From the NCBI GenBank assembly GCA_036563505.1, contig DATCMH010000022.1, positions 124,001 to 188,000 of the forward strand: a stretch of 64,000 nucleotides of DNA, written 5' to 3'. Positions 41,827 to 50,882 of this stretch are shown here, piece after piece. Numbering within the stretch: the stretch's first letter is position 1; every line of letters starts with the position of its first letter. This stretch comes from DATCMH01 sp036563505 (GTDB lineage: Bacteria; Pseudomonadota; Alphaproteobacteria; Rhizobiales; Beijerinckiaceae). The notes beneath the pieces were generated by a model. It made no database searches. It worked only from the letters and a program-made list of their open reading frames with translations, and was not told the DNA's origin. A program made the position numbers and the translations under genes.

Positions 41827-43857
41827 TCAGGCCGCCACTTCGCGTAAGAACGCCTTGACCAGGGTGTCGAGGCGGCGCGCCTCGTCGGCCATGTCCGTGG
41901 CCTGGCGCACCACCTTCACGGAGGCGTTGCGGGTCTGCTCGATAGTGGTGCGCAGCCGCTCGATGCTGGAGGACACGTTTCCGGCGCTCTCGGAGGCCTG
42001 CCCCATGCCGTCCAGGATGCGCTGAGCCTCCCGGTCCTGATCCTCGACCCGCCGGATCAGCCCGTCGGCGCCCGACACGACCTCGGCCAAAGCTTCGGTC
42101 ACGGCAGCCACCGTGCCCATGGAGTGGTCGGCCTCGTCCTGCACGGTCATCACGCGCTGGGCGAACTCGCTCTCGGCCTCGCTGAGGCGGTCGGCGAGCT
42201 GGCGCAGGTCGTTGACGAGGCTCGTCACCGTCGGCGAGGGCTCGCTGCGCGCGATCTGGACGGCGGCGTTGAGAGCCGTGACGTTGGCTTTGGCGGTGAC
42301 GTCGGACAGAAGGGTCATCAGGCCCTCCGCGTCCTGCGCCGCGGCGGCGCGGCTGGCCGTGCCGGCATCGACCACGATGCGGCTCGCCTTGATGTCGTCG
42401 GCGGTGGCGCGAACCTGGCCCGCGGTCGCCTCGAGGGCGCGGCTGAGATCCCGGGCGGCGGCGAGCACCACGCCGACATGGCGCCCGACGTGCTCGGACA
42501 CGAAGGCCGCCTCGGCGGCCTCGCCCTCGGCTACAGCGGAGGTGCGGGCGAGATCCTGCACCGTCTCGTCGATGGCCTCGGCGCATTCGGAGACGCTGAG
42601 AAGGCCCGAGCGCATCGTGCGGTCGAAGCGGCGGATCGCCTCCTCGAGGGCCTCGCGGCGGCGGTTGACGCTCTCGGCGTTCGCCACGTCGGCGCGCAGC
42701 CGGTCGCGCTCCTCAAGAGAGTCCTGGAGCACGCGGACAGCGCGGGCGATGTCGCCGATCTCGTCCGGGCGCTCCGTGCCCGTGACGAAGGCTTTCCAGT
42801 CGCCGCGCGCCACGGCGCGCACGGCGTCGGTGATCTGGACGAGCGGGCCTGCAACGTGGCGGGTCGCCAGCATGGTGACGGCGCCGAAAGCGGCGATGGA
42901 CAACACCGCCGCGAGCACCATCCAGGCCGCGAGCGACCGGCCTTCCATCGCCCCGACCCGGACCAGCTCGTCAGTGAGGGCGTTGAGTTCGCTGAGCTGG
43001 ACGAGGCCGCAGACCTGCCACTGATCGCGGTAATCGACGCAGCGCGACCAGAACCGTCCGTCGGTGGTGCGCTTGAGGTGCCTCGTCCCCTGCTCCAGGC
43101 CGATGCCCATATCCGCCGGCCCGGCCTCGGAGACGACCCGACCGTCGCGCAGGACGAGCACGCCGTCGCCTTCGAGTTGCGTGAACTCCAGGAGGGTCTC
43201 CTCGACGACCTTCAAGCGGCGCACGCCGATGAGTGCGCCGAACACGTCGCCGAAATCGTCGAAGACCGGCTCGACCATCACGAAGGCGAGGGCCGCGGGA
43301 GGGCCGGCGAGCGCCCCGGCCAGGCTGGCATCCACGGCGAGCGCCAGCCGCAGGGTGCGGGGCCGGCGCCGATCATTCTCCTCGAGGAGCGGGCGGATCA
43401 GGCGCGCGAGATCGGATTCGCGCAGGGCATGGTTGGTAGAGACGAGGTCCACCTCGCCACGGTCCGCGCCGAAGACGCGCAGCTTCGCGTCGACCACGAG
43501 CACGGCGTCGAGGTCGGCTTGGCGCGCCGCGCGCCCGAGCACCTCGTTGATCTCCACGACGTTGGCGCGGGCGATCGCCTTGCCGACATCGGCGCGCTGC
43601 GCGATGCCCTCCAGGCGCCGGGCGCTGTTGGAGGACAAGGCCTCGAGCCGCGCGCGGGCGAGCTTCGACTTGCCGTCGAGGCGCTGCGCCAGCTTCTCCT
43701 CGGACAAGGTCGCGAGCTGCCGGGCCTGCCGTTCGAGGCTCTCGTCGAGCTGGGCGATCGTGAGCAGGGTAAAGCTCGCGAAGGCGACCACGGCCGTGAG
43801 AAGGACCATGGCGACCAGGCGGGCGCCGAAGGAAGTCGTTTTCAAGGCGGATCTCAT
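41827..43857 (-). CDS. Chemoreceptor-like protein with degenerate signalling tip
   Basis: A protein of 676 residues. TM1 spans about 13-35, a large periplasmic cache-like region about 40-305, TM2 about 310-330, and a HAMP domain about 330-385. The cytoplasmic coiled coil resembles an MCP signalling domain, but the hairpin tip reads NVTALNAAVQIARSEPSPTV instead of the canonical [20 protein letters not shown]. The Glu and Arg residues that contact CheA and CheW are therefore altered or lost. It may not signal through standard chemotaxis proteins. Its start overlaps the end of the PstS-like gene by four bases, so the two form one operon. Confidence 0.75.
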   Translation of the reverse strand: MRSALKTTSFGARLVAMVLLTAVVAFASFTLLTIAQLDESLERQARQLATLSEEKLAQRLDGKSKLARARLEALSSNSARRLEGIAQRADVGKAIARANVVEINEVLGRAARQADLDAVLVVDAKLRVFGADRGEVDLVSTNHALRESDLARLIRPLLEENDRRRPRTLRLALAVDASLAGALAGPPAALAFVMVEPVFDDFGDVFGALIGVRRLKVVEETLLEFTQLEGDGVLVLRDGRVVSEAGPADMGIGLEQGTRHLKRTTDGRFWSRCVDYRDQWQVCGLVQLSELNALTDELVRVGAMEGRSLAAWMVLAAVLSIAAFGAVTMLATRHVAGPLVQITDAVRAVARGDWKAFVTGTERPDEIGDIARAVRVLQDSLEERDRLRADVANAESVNRRREALEEAIRRFDRTMRSGLLSVSECAEAIDETVQDLARTSAVAEGEAAEAAFVSEHVGRHVGVVLAAARDLSRALEATAGQVRATADDIKASRIVVDAGTASRAAAAQDAEGLMTLLSDVTAKANVTALNAAVQIARSEPSPTVTSLVNDLRQLADRLSEAESEFAQRVMTVQDEADHSMGTVAAVTEALAEVVSGADGLIRRVEDQDREAQRILDGMGQASESAGNVSSSIERLRTTIEQTRNASVKVVRQATDMADEARRLDTLVKAFLREVAA

Positions 43858-44648
43858 CGTTCCGCGGGCAGGCCGCCGAGGCTCGCCAGGATGGCCTTGG
43901 CCTTGGGGCTGGCGGCGAAGGAGACGAAATCCTGCGCCGGCGGGGGCAGGGCGCCGTCGCGATGCACGAACCCGACGAGAACCGCGCTCGGGTAGCTCGG
44001 GTCAAGAGGATGGTGCCCGTCGATGCGCAACACGGTCAGAGCGGGTTCCAGGTGCCGCCCGTATGGCCCGAAGCCGATGGCGCCGGGCACCGTCTCGACC
44101 GTACTGATAGCCTCCTGAGTCGTGGTGGCGAGCTTCGAGCGGTCGGTGATGGTCAACCCGTTCCACCCCGGCATGGTCTGGCGCAGGACGGTGAGGGTGC
44201 TGTCCGCATCCTCGCGGCGAACGACCTTGATCCGCGCGTCGGCGCCACCGACCTCGCTCCAGTTGGTGATCTTACCGGCGTAGATGTCGGCGAGCTGCGC
44301 GGCGGTGATGGTCGTCACGCCTGTCGAGGGATGGACGAAGATCGCGGACGGCAGGCGCATCAGGGGCACGCCAACGAGACCCTGCGCGCGCTCGCCCTCC
44401 GACAGAGGACGCGCCACCCGGGCCAGAACCTCGCGGCCCGACCCAACAGCGGCGATGCCGCCGCCCGAGCCGATGCTCGGCGGGACGACGACGGTGACGT
44501 CGGGGTATTCGGCGGTGTAGGCGGCGCCCAGCGCCCGCAGGAGGTCGATCCCGTCGCCCGTGCCGACGATCCGCAGCTCCGCCGCGCCTGCTGACCATGG
44601 AGCGAGGATCAAAGCCGCGACGACCCCCCCGATGGCGCGCATCCGCAT
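43854..44648 (-). CDS. PstS-like periplasmic solute-binding protein
   Basis: A protein of 264 residues with a signal peptide ending around MRMRAIGGVVAALILAPWSAGA. The mature part has the PBP_like fold: LRIVGTGDGIDLLRALGAAY, a glycine-rich loop SIGSGGGIAAVGSGRE, FVHPSTGVTTITAAQLADIY with YAGKITNWSEVGG, and PGAIGFGPYGRHLEPAL. YAGKITNW and the SGGG loop are typical of phosphate-binding proteins. No pstCAB genes follow. Instead its stop overlaps the start of the degenerate chemoreceptor, so it may act as the sensor's ligand-binding partner. That role is inferred. Confidence 0.78.
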   Translation of the reverse strand: MRMRAIGGVVAALILAPWSAGAAELRIVGTGDGIDLLRALGAAYTAEYPDVTVVVPPSIGSGGGIAAVGSGREVLARVARPLSEGERAQGLVGVPLMRLPSAIFVHPSTGVTTITAAQLADIYAGKITNWSEVGGADARIKVVRREDADSTLTVLRQTMPGWNGLTITDRSKLATTTQEAISTVETVPGAIGFGPYGRHLEPALTVLRIDGHHPLDPSYPSAVLVGFVHRDGALPPPAQDFVSFAASPKAKAILASLGGLPAER

Positions 44649-44702
44649 GGCAACCTGCTCCCTCAGTCGACGATCCCCTCAAGACCTAGCGCGGATTCCG
44701 TA

Positions 44703-46877
44703 ATGGATCGTGAAGGCGCCACCGCGCCCCGTGGCAGGGATTCCTTCACCCTGACGCGCGTTTTCGCGACGCGGAGGTGGAACCGCCCGGACGGCAACGA
44801 TTCGTCGACGATGCTGCGGCATCCTTGGCATCCGGCGGCTCGACGCCGCGGCGAACCGCATGTGATGTCCATCAGCGAGAAGCGAGACGGCCTGCCCAAC
44901 CTCGGGCCGCAATCCGCGGCGGCCGGGACCGGCCGGTATGGACGGGCTCTCGGGCTGCTCGGTTCGGCCGTCGCAGGTCTGATCATCGCGGTCGCCGTCG
45001 TCGGGCTGGACCGCCTGACGGGCATCGGTTCGATGCTCTTCGGCGGAACGCGGGACCTCGCGACGTTCCGGATGCTGCCGGCCGATTTCCTTTTCGGGCT
45101 GTTCGGCGTCGCTGTCTTCGGATTGCTGGGCCTCGGGTTCGGGGCAGCGATGCTGTTTCGCGGCCGCGCCACCGCGGCGGCGCGGGAAGTGCGAAACCTC
45201 GAGAGCCTTCTCAACTACCTCGACGAGGCCGTCGTGGTCTGCCGCGGCCTCCAGGTCACCGCCGCCACGGCGAGCTTCGAGCGCCTCACGGGCTTGAGCA
45301 CGCAAGCCGCGACGCACCGCCTCCTGACGGACCTTCTGCCCGACACCGTCGTCGTGGAGCGCATCCTCGCCGCCGACGAGCTTCGCCTCGAGACGGAGCT
45401 GCGCGCGGTCAACGGCGAACTCATCCCGGTCGAGATCGCGAGCCGCGCCGTGCGCGACCGCGGCACGGACCATCTCCTGGAGATCCGCGACGTCCGCGAG
45501 CGACGCGCCTCGCAGGCCCAGATCGCGTTCCTCGCCCATCACGACGGCCTGACCCGTCTGCCGAACCGCGAGGTGCTCAACGCGCGTCTCGCCGCCGCTA
45601 TCGAGGCGTGCCGCCAGGGTGGGGGCCGCTGCGGTGTCGTCTGGATCGACCTCGACCGCTTCAAAGAGGTGAACGACCTTCTCGGACACGGGTCAGGCGA
45701 CGCGCTCCTGCGCCAGGTCTCGGAGAAGATCACCCTCGACCTGCCGCCCGACACCCTCGTGGCCCGGGTCGGCGGCGATGAATTCGTGGTGTTGTGCCCG
45801 AATCTGCCCGACGCCTTGGAGGCGCGCCTGATCGGCCATCAGCTGCGCCGCCTTCTCAACCGCCCGATGGAGATCAACGGCGTCACCCTGCCCGTCGGCG
45901 CCTCCATCGGCGTCGCCGTGTTCCCGGACGACGCCGGCACGGCGGAGGAGCTCCTGCGCAACGCGGATCTCGCGCTCTACCAGGCCAAGGAGCAGGGGCG
46001 GGGCAAGTGCCGCCCCTTCACCCGGAGCCTCGGCGAGGCCTTCACGCGGCGTCAGGTGCTCAGCGAGCATCTGCCGGCCGCGATCCGCGAAGGGCGGATC
46101 GAGACGCATTTCCAGCCGATCCTCGACGTGGCCGGCCGGCGTGTCGCCGGCTTCGAGGCCCTGGCGCGCTGGCGCCATCCCGAATTCGGCGCCGTGGCCG
46201 CGCCGGAATTCGTGAAGATCGCCGAAGACTCGGGCCTCGTGCCGCAGCTCACCGATTGCGTCATGCGCGCGGCGCTCGACGAGGCGCTGCGCTGGCCCGA
46301 GGACATCCGGGTCTCCGTCAACGTCTCGCCCGTCCAGATCAGCGCCGAGATGGTCGACCAGGTGCGCGAACTGTTGCGTGAGAAAAGCTTTGATCCGCGC
46401 CGGCTCGAGCTCGAGGTCACCGAGGACGCCATCATCAACGACTTCGACGAGGCGGCTAGCATGTTCTCGCGGCTGCGCGCCATCGGCGTCCAGGTTGGCA
46501 TGGACGATTTCGGCGCGGGCTTCACGTCGCTCTCGAACCTGCGCCTGCTCAATTTCGACCGGATCAAGATCGACCGGGTCTTCACCATGGACCTGCCGTC
46601 CCACCGCCGCGCCGGGGCACTCGTGCGGGCGATGATGGTGCTGGCCCGCGAGCTCGACATCGCCGTCACCGTCGAGGGCGTGGAGACGGTCGAGCAGTAC
46701 ACCTTCCTGCGCCAGCTCGGCTGCGACGAGGTTCAGGGCTTCCTGTTCGGAGCCTCCATGCCCGCGCCCCAGATCCCCGCCTTCCTGGCGAGCCGCGGCT
46801 GGCGCGAAGCGGCGGCCGCGCCCGCCACCTATCTCGATGCGACGGTCCTGCGCTTCCCCAGGACCGCCGTGGGCTGA
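44703..46877 (+). CDS. Bifunctional GGDEF-EAL protein with PAS domain
   Basis: A protein of up to 724 residues. It has two hydrophobic helices (about 80-103 and 122-150), a PAS-like domain (about 165-270), a GGDEF domain (active-site VGGDEFVVL, about 355) and an EAL domain with FEALARWRHPEFG, SVNVSPVQI, LEVTEDAI, MDDFGAGFTSLSNL and VEGVET all intact. No inhibitory RxxD sits five residues before GGDEF. Both cyclase and phosphodiesterase activity look possible. The start is uncertain. The ATG at 44865 (MSISEKRDG) is an alternative, because the first 54 residues are Arg/Pro-rich with no clear site. It is divergent from the PstS-like/MCP-like pair. Confidence 0.92.
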   Translation: MDREGATAPRGRDSFTLTRVFATRRWNRPDGNDSSTMLRHPWHPAARRRGEPHVMSISEKRDGLPNLGPQSAAAGTGRYGRALGLLGSAVAGLIIAVAVVGLDRLTGIGSMLFGGTRDLATFRMLPADFLFGLFGVAVFGLLGLGFGAAMLFRGRATAAAREVRNLESLLNYLDEAVVVCRGLQVTAATASFERLTGLSTQAATHRLLTDLLPDTVVVERILAADELRLETELRAVNGELIPVEIASRAVRDRGTDHLLEIRDVRERRASQAQIAFLAHHDGLTRLPNREVLNARLAAAIEACRQGGGRCGVVWIDLDRFKEVNDLLGHGSGDALLRQVSEKITLDLPPDTLVARVGGDEFVVLCPNLPDALEARLIGHQLRRLLNRPMEINGVTLPVGASIGVAVFPDDAGTAEELLRNADLALYQAKEQGRGKCRPFTRSLGEAFTRRQVLSEHLPAAIREGRIETHFQPILDVAGRRVAGFEALARWRHPEFGAVAAPEFVKIAEDSGLVPQLTDCVMRAALDEALRWPEDIRVSVNVSPVQISAEMVDQVRELLREKSFDPRRLELEVTEDAIINDFDEAASMFSRLRAIGVQVGMDDFGAGFTSLSNLRLLNFDRIKIDRVFTMDLPSHRRAGALVRAMMVLARELDIAVTVEGVETVEQYTFLRQLGCDEVQGFLFGASMPAPQIPAFLASRGWREAAAAPATYLDATVLRFPRTAVG

Positions 46878-46997
46878 GCGCGGACGGCCTGCCGCGGGAC
46901 GCCGCACCGCCTTCCTCGGGAGAGCCTCGATCATTATATCGGGGCTGGCCGGCGCTCAGGCGCGGGCTTTTCCGTTCCATCACTTCTGGAGGCCCGC

Positions 46998-47333
46998 GTG
47001 GGACGACGCTCCCGGACGCGCGAGATCGGCATTCCGGCGCCCGAGCCCGACATCTGCCCGCTCTGCGACCGGCCGATGCCGCCCGGCGCCCGCGCCAGCC
47101 GGCATCATCTGACCCCGAAGCTGAAGGGCGGCACCCACAAGGGCACGGTGCGGCTGCACCAGATCTGCCATTCCGCCATCCACGCCCGCTATCGCGAGGC
47201 GGAGATCGCGCGCCGCCTATCGGACGTCGCGAGCCTGCGGGACGATCCGGAGCTGCAGCGTTTCGTTGCCTGGGTGCGCACCCGTCCCGACGATTTTTAC
47301 GCGCCGACGCGGCGGGCCCGCCGCCGCGCGTGA
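46998..47333 (+). CDS. HNH endonuclease-type protein
   Basis: A protein of 111 residues. The motif CPLCDRPMPPGARASRHHLTP begins the HNH domain, followed by LHQICHSAIHARY. This gives the cysteine pair, the HH general base and later zinc ligands of the treble-clef nuclease. A helical Arg-rich C-terminus follows. Such small HNH proteins may act in DNA repair or as parts of mobile elements, but no mobile signs are near. The start is a GTG at 46998, with CTGGAGG nine bases upstream. It converges with the RpiR gene. Confidence 0.75.
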   Translation: MGRRSRTREIGIPAPEPDICPLCDRPMPPGARASRHHLTPKLKGGTHKGTVRLHQICHSAIHARYREAEIARRLSDVASLRDDPELQRFVAWVRTRPDDFYAPTRRARRRA

Positions 47334-47351
47334 GGCGATCCCGGGCGGGCG

Positions 47352-48296
47352 CTAGCGCCGCCTCCGCCCCTCCGGCCGGCTCTGCCGCGGCTGGGTCTCG
47401 GCCGCCTCCGTTCCGTAAAGGTAGGACGAGATCGCCTCCGTGAGCTTCGCCGCCTGGCCGACATTGTCGCGGCGCGACACCATGAGACTCGCGACGAGCG
47501 CCTCCACCGCGAGCGCCGCCGCCGTGATGCTGCTCGACAGCACCGGATGGCTGGCCGGGGCGAAGATCAGGTTGCGGGCGAGCGGCACCAGGGGGGAGGA
47601 CGGCCCGTCGGTGATCGCCGTCACCGTCGCGCCCCGGTCGCGGGCATAGGCCGAGAGCTGCACGGCGTCGCGGGCGTAGCGCGGGAACGAGAGGGCGACG
47701 AGCACGTCGCCCCGGCCGACATTCATCAGGCGTCCGGCCGCCACCTCCGTGCCGCCGAACTCGACGACGTTGACGAGCTGCGGGCAGAAGGGCTGGAGCC
47801 CGAGCGTCAACAAGCCCGCGAGATGCGCGGAGAGGCCGAACCCCATCACGTAGACGCCCCGCGCTTCCATGATCTCGCGCGCGATCCCGGCGATGGGCGC
47901 CCGCGCCAAGCCGTCAGCGGCGGCGTGCACGTTCTCCAAGACGGCGCTTACCGCCTCAGGCAGCGCGCCGCCCGGCGCGGGTCGCTCCACGGCGTCGCGC
48001 AGTTTCTCGACGGGATGCAGGATCGATTGCAGGGTCTCGGCGACCGCAGCCCGCATCTCCGGGAAGCCGCGGTGGCCCGCCGCCCGCGCGAAGCGGCTGA
48101 TCGTGGCGGTCGATACCCCCGTTTCGCCGGCGAGGTCCTCGATGCTCCAGGCCGCGACGCGCACGGGGTTGCGGAGAAGGTAGCCGGCCAGCGCCCGGTT
48201 CGCCGGGGAGCCGGTCTCGCTCAAGGAGGCGAGCGCGCCGCCGAGCTGCGAGGCCCGGAACGCGCCCTCCGCGGATGCATGAACGGGATTTTTCAT
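47352..48296 (-). CDS. RpiR/MurR-family transcriptional regulator
   Basis: A protein of 314 residues. An N-terminal RpiR helix-turn-helix covers about 30-95 (WSIEDLAGETGVSTATISRF), followed by a SIS domain at about 130-270 (VYVMGFGLSAHLAGLL, DVLVALSFPRYARDAVQLS). SIS domains bind phosphosugars or related metabolites. The start at 48296 is preferred. A longer frame to 48377 runs into the transporter gene's leader. An inverted repeat, TTTTCAT-N11-ATGAAAA at 48290-48314, overlaps its start and faces the transporter operon, so it probably controls that operon and itself. Confidence 0.85.
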   Translation of the reverse strand: MKNPVHASAEGAFRASQLGGALASLSETGSPANRALAGYLLRNPVRVAAWSIEDLAGETGVSTATISRFARAAGHRGFPEMRAAVAETLQSILHPVEKLRDAVERPAPGGALPEAVSAVLENVHAAADGLARAPIAGIAREIMEARGVYVMGFGLSAHLAGLLTLGLQPFCPQLVNVVEFGGTEVAAGRLMNVGRGDVLVALSFPRYARDAVQLSAYARDRGATVTAITDGPSSPLVPLARNLIFAPASHPVLSSSITAAALAVEALVASLMVSRRDNVGQAAKLTEAISSYLYGTEAAETQPRQSRPEGRRRR

Positions 48297-48314
48297 CACT
48301 TGATCCGATGAAAA
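48290..48314. promoter_or_regulatory. Putative RpiR operator
   Basis: TTTTCAT (48290-48296) and ATGAAAA (48308-48314) form a perfect inverted repeat with an 11-base spacer. It overlaps the RpiR start codon and lies 52 bases upstream of the divergent transporter operon. It is the only clear symmetrical site between the two. Confidence 0.5.
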
Positions 48315-48366
48315 TATCTGTTCATAGTGGCGCCTCCGCAGGGAAGAGATCAAGGGAGAAGACGTC

Positions 48367-49146
48367 ATGTTCCGCAAGTTCGTTGCGGCCGCTGCTCTGG
48401 CCGTCGCGTTCGGCCTGCCCTCGGCCTCGCCGGCCCTGGCGCAGACGAAGATGCGCGTCGGCGTCGAGGGCAGCTACCCGCCCTTCTCCCAGATCTCCCC
48501 TGACGGCAAGCTGTCGGGCTTCGACATCGACGTCGCGAACGCGGTCTGCGCCGAGATGAAGGTGGAGTGCACCCTCGTGCAGCAGGAATTCGACGGCATC
48601 ATCCCGGCGCTCAACGCCAAGAAGTTCGACATGATCGTCGCCTCGCTGACCATCACCGAGGAGCGCAAGAAGGCGGTCGATTTCTCCGACCCCTACTACG
48701 ACGTGCCCTCGCGCTGGGTCGCCAAGAAGGGCGCCTTCACCGCCGCGACGCCCGAGGCGCTCAAGGGCAAGAAGATCATCGTGCTGCGCAACTCGCCGCG
48801 GGAGAAATTCGTCAAGGAGCGCTACAAGGAGAGCGAGGTGCTCTCCGTCAACAAGGAGACGGATGTCTACCTCGAGCTCGCGGCAGGCCGCGGCGATATC
48901 GGCTTCGGCTCCTCGGTGGTGTCCTCCGAGTCCTTCCTGAAGAAAGACCAGGGCAAGGATTACGTCACGGTGGGCCAGACCGTGCGCCTCGAAGGCGGCA
49001 CGGGCGGCGTCGGCATCGCCGTGCGCAAGAGCGACACCGAACTCCGGGACAAGATCAACGCGGCGCTCAAAGCCATCAAGGCCAACGGCACCTACAAGAA
49101 GCTCCAGGACAAGTACTTCGACTTCGACATCTCGGGCGAGGTTTAA
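48367..49146 (+). CDS. Amino-acid ABC transporter substrate-binding protein
   Basis: A protein of 259 residues with a signal peptide cut after about residue 26 (SPALAQ). The mature protein has the SBP_bac_3 fold: RVGVEGSYPPFSQISPDGKL, GFDIDVANAVCAEM, FDGIIPALNAKKFDMIVASL, and RGDIGFGSSVVSSE. The pattern resembles HisJ/ArgT-like proteins for basic or polar amino acids. It heads the RpiR-controlled operon. A 323-base gap filled by repeat R3 separates it from the first permease gene. Confidence 0.9.
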   Translation: MFRKFVAAAALAVAFGLPSASPALAQTKMRVGVEGSYPPFSQISPDGKLSGFDIDVANAVCAEMKVECTLVQQEFDGIIPALNAKKFDMIVASLTITEERKKAVDFSDPYYDVPSRWVAKKGAFTAATPEALKGKKIIVLRNSPREKFVKERYKESEVLSVNKETDVYLELAAGRGDIGFGSSVVSSESFLKKDQGKDYVTVGQTVRLEGGTGGVGIAVRKSDTELRDKINAALKAIKANGTYKKLQDKYFDFDISGEV

Positions 49147-49169
49147 GCCGCGCGGCCGAGCTTTCCCCT

Positions 49170-49458
49170 CTCCCCCTGCGGAAGAGGGTGGCCCCGCGCG
49201 GTGGGGTCGGGAGAAGGGGGCGACGCGGAGCGGCGCACGGCCGACAGGCCGATCAGCGCCTCTCCGCCCCATTCCTGTCATGGCCGGGCTTGACCCGGCC
49301 ATCTCGATCCCGAGCGCCCGAGACTTCGAACCGAGGTTCGCGGGTCAAGCCCGCGAACGACAGTGAGGGTGTTCTGACCCGCCCGGGTCGATGCCCACCA
49401 CCCCTCATCCGCCCTCGCTAACGCGAGGGCACCTTCTCCCTCAAGGGGAGAAGGGGAC
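49170..49458. repeat. Composite repeat R3 (reduced copy of R1/R2) inside the ABC operon
   Basis: This fills the 323 bases between the binding-protein and permease genes. It has the blocks GTCATGGCCGGGCTTGACCC and TTCGCGGGTCAAGCCCGCGAA, then the CGCTAACGCGAGGGCACCTT block, in the orientation of R2. The two middle blocks of R1/R2 are missing. Another GC-rich hairpin unit precedes it. No gene is supported here. Confidence 0.8.
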
Positions 49459-49469
49459 ACACGACCCTC

Positions 49470-50156
49470 ATGCTCCACGGCTACCTTCCCGCCATCCTCG
49501 ACGGCCTGTGGTCGACCTTGCGCGTCGCGGCGGCCTCGCTCGCGATCGCTTGCCTGTTCGGCCTCTTGGGGGCCGTGGCAAAGCTCTCCGGCTCCCGCGT
49601 CGCGCGGGCGGTGGCCGGGGTCTACACGACCCTGATCCGCGGGCTGCCCGAGCTCGTGCTCATGCTCCTGATCTTCTACGGCGGGCAGATCGCCCTGAAC
49701 AGCATCGTCGAGCGGCTCGGGGCCGACTACGTCGACGTCAATCCCTTCGTTGCCGGAACGCTGACGCTCGGCTTCATCTTCGGGGCGTACCTCACCGAGA
49801 CCTTTCGCGGCGCGATCCTCGCCATCCCAAAAGGCCAGGCCGAGGCGGGCCAGGCTTACGGGCTGACCGGGGCCCAGGTGCTGCGCCGCATCACCCTGCC
49901 GCAGATGGTGCGCCACGCGATCCCGGGTTTCGCGAACAACTGGCTCGTCATGGTCAAGGCCAGCGCCCTCGTCTCCATCATCGGCCTCGACGACATGGTG
50001 CACCGGGCGAACCTCGCGTCGTCGGCGACGAACAAGCCCTTCACCTTCTTCGCGGCCATCGCGCTGATCTATCTCGGCGTCACCACCGTCTCGATCGGGG
50101 TTCTCACCCTGCTCGAACGCCGGTTCTCGCTCGGCGTCCGCAAGGCGGAGCTCTGA
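49470..50156 (+). CDS. Amino-acid ABC transporter permease, HisQ-like
   Basis: A protein of 228 residues with about five transmembrane helices and the His/Glu/Gln-type permease pattern: LWSTLRVAAASLAIACLFGL, YTTLIRGLPELVLMLLIFYG, and the EAA loop EAGQAYGLTGAQVLRRITLP. GGAGAAGGGG lies upstream of the start within the end of repeat R3. It pairs with the second permease, which begins three bases after its stop. Confidence 0.88.
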   Translation: MLHGYLPAILDGLWSTLRVAAASLAIACLFGLLGAVAKLSGSRVARAVAGVYTTLIRGLPELVLMLLIFYGGQIALNSIVERLGADYVDVNPFVAGTLTLGFIFGAYLTETFRGAILAIPKGQAEAGQAYGLTGAQVLRRITLPQMVRHAIPGFANNWLVMVKASALVSIIGLDDMVHRANLASSATNKPFTFFAAIALIYLGVTTVSIGVLTLLERRFSLGVRKAEL

Positions 50157-50158
50157 CC

Positions 50159-50875
50159 ATGGTGGATTGGGGCGTCATCCGCGACGCGCTGCCGGCCTAC
50201 CTCGACGGATTGCGCATCACGCTCACCTTGCTCGTCATCGCGCTGGCGGCGGGGTTCGTGCTGGCGATCCCGCTCGCGACCCTGCGCGTCTCGCGCAACC
50301 GCTTCTTCTCGACGCCCGTCTTCCTCTTCACCTACGTCATCCGCGGCACGCCGCTCCTCGTCCAGCTCTTTATGCTCTATTTCGGCCTCGCCCAGTTCGA
50401 GGCGGTGCGGGAGAGTTTCGCTTGGGCGGCCCTGCGCTCGCCCTGGTTCTGCGCCTGGCTCGCCTTCACCCTCAATACGAGCGCCTACACCACTGAGATC
50501 TTCGCGGGCGCGCTGCGCAACACGCCGAACGGCGAGCTCGAGGCAGCCCGCAGCCTTGGGCTCACCGGCTTCCAGACCTACTCCCGCATCCTGTGGCCGG
50601 GGGCGCTGCGCCGGGCGCTGCCGCAATACGCCAACGAGGTGGTCGGGCTGATGCACGCCACCTCCATCGCCTCGACGGTGACGCTGGTCGAGCTCACCCG
50701 CGTGGCGCGAGACGTCTACGCCAACCACCTCATGCCCGTCGAAGCCTTCGGCACGGTGGCGGTCTTCTACTTCGTCCTCACCTTCTCGCTGGCCGGGCTG
50801 TTCAAGCTCCTCGAGCGGCGCTTCCTGCGCCACCTCCGGCCCAAAGAGGCCGAGGTCGCCCCCGTTCTCCGCTAG
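50159..50875 (+). CDS. Amino-acid ABC transporter permease, HisM-like
   Basis: A protein of 238 residues and the second permease. Family signs are ALPAYLDGLRITLTLLVIAL, FTYVIRGTPLLVQLFMLYFG and the EAA loop ELEAARSLGLTGFQTYSRIL. It forms a heterodimeric channel with the first permease. Its start ATG at 50159 is separated from the previous stop by two bases. It is followed seven bases later by a deacylase gene that interrupts the transporter gene set. Confidence 0.88.
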   Translation: MVDWGVIRDALPAYLDGLRITLTLLVIALAAGFVLAIPLATLRVSRNRFFSTPVFLFTYVIRGTPLLVQLFMLYFGLAQFEAVRESFAWAALRSPWFCAWLAFTLNTSAYTTEIFAGALRNTPNGELEAARSLGLTGFQTYSRILWPGALRRALPQYANEVVGLMHATSIASTVTLVELTRVARDVYANHLMPVEAFGTVAVFYFVLTFSLAGLFKLLERRFLRHLRPKEAEVAPVLR

Positions 50876-50882
50876 AGACCCG

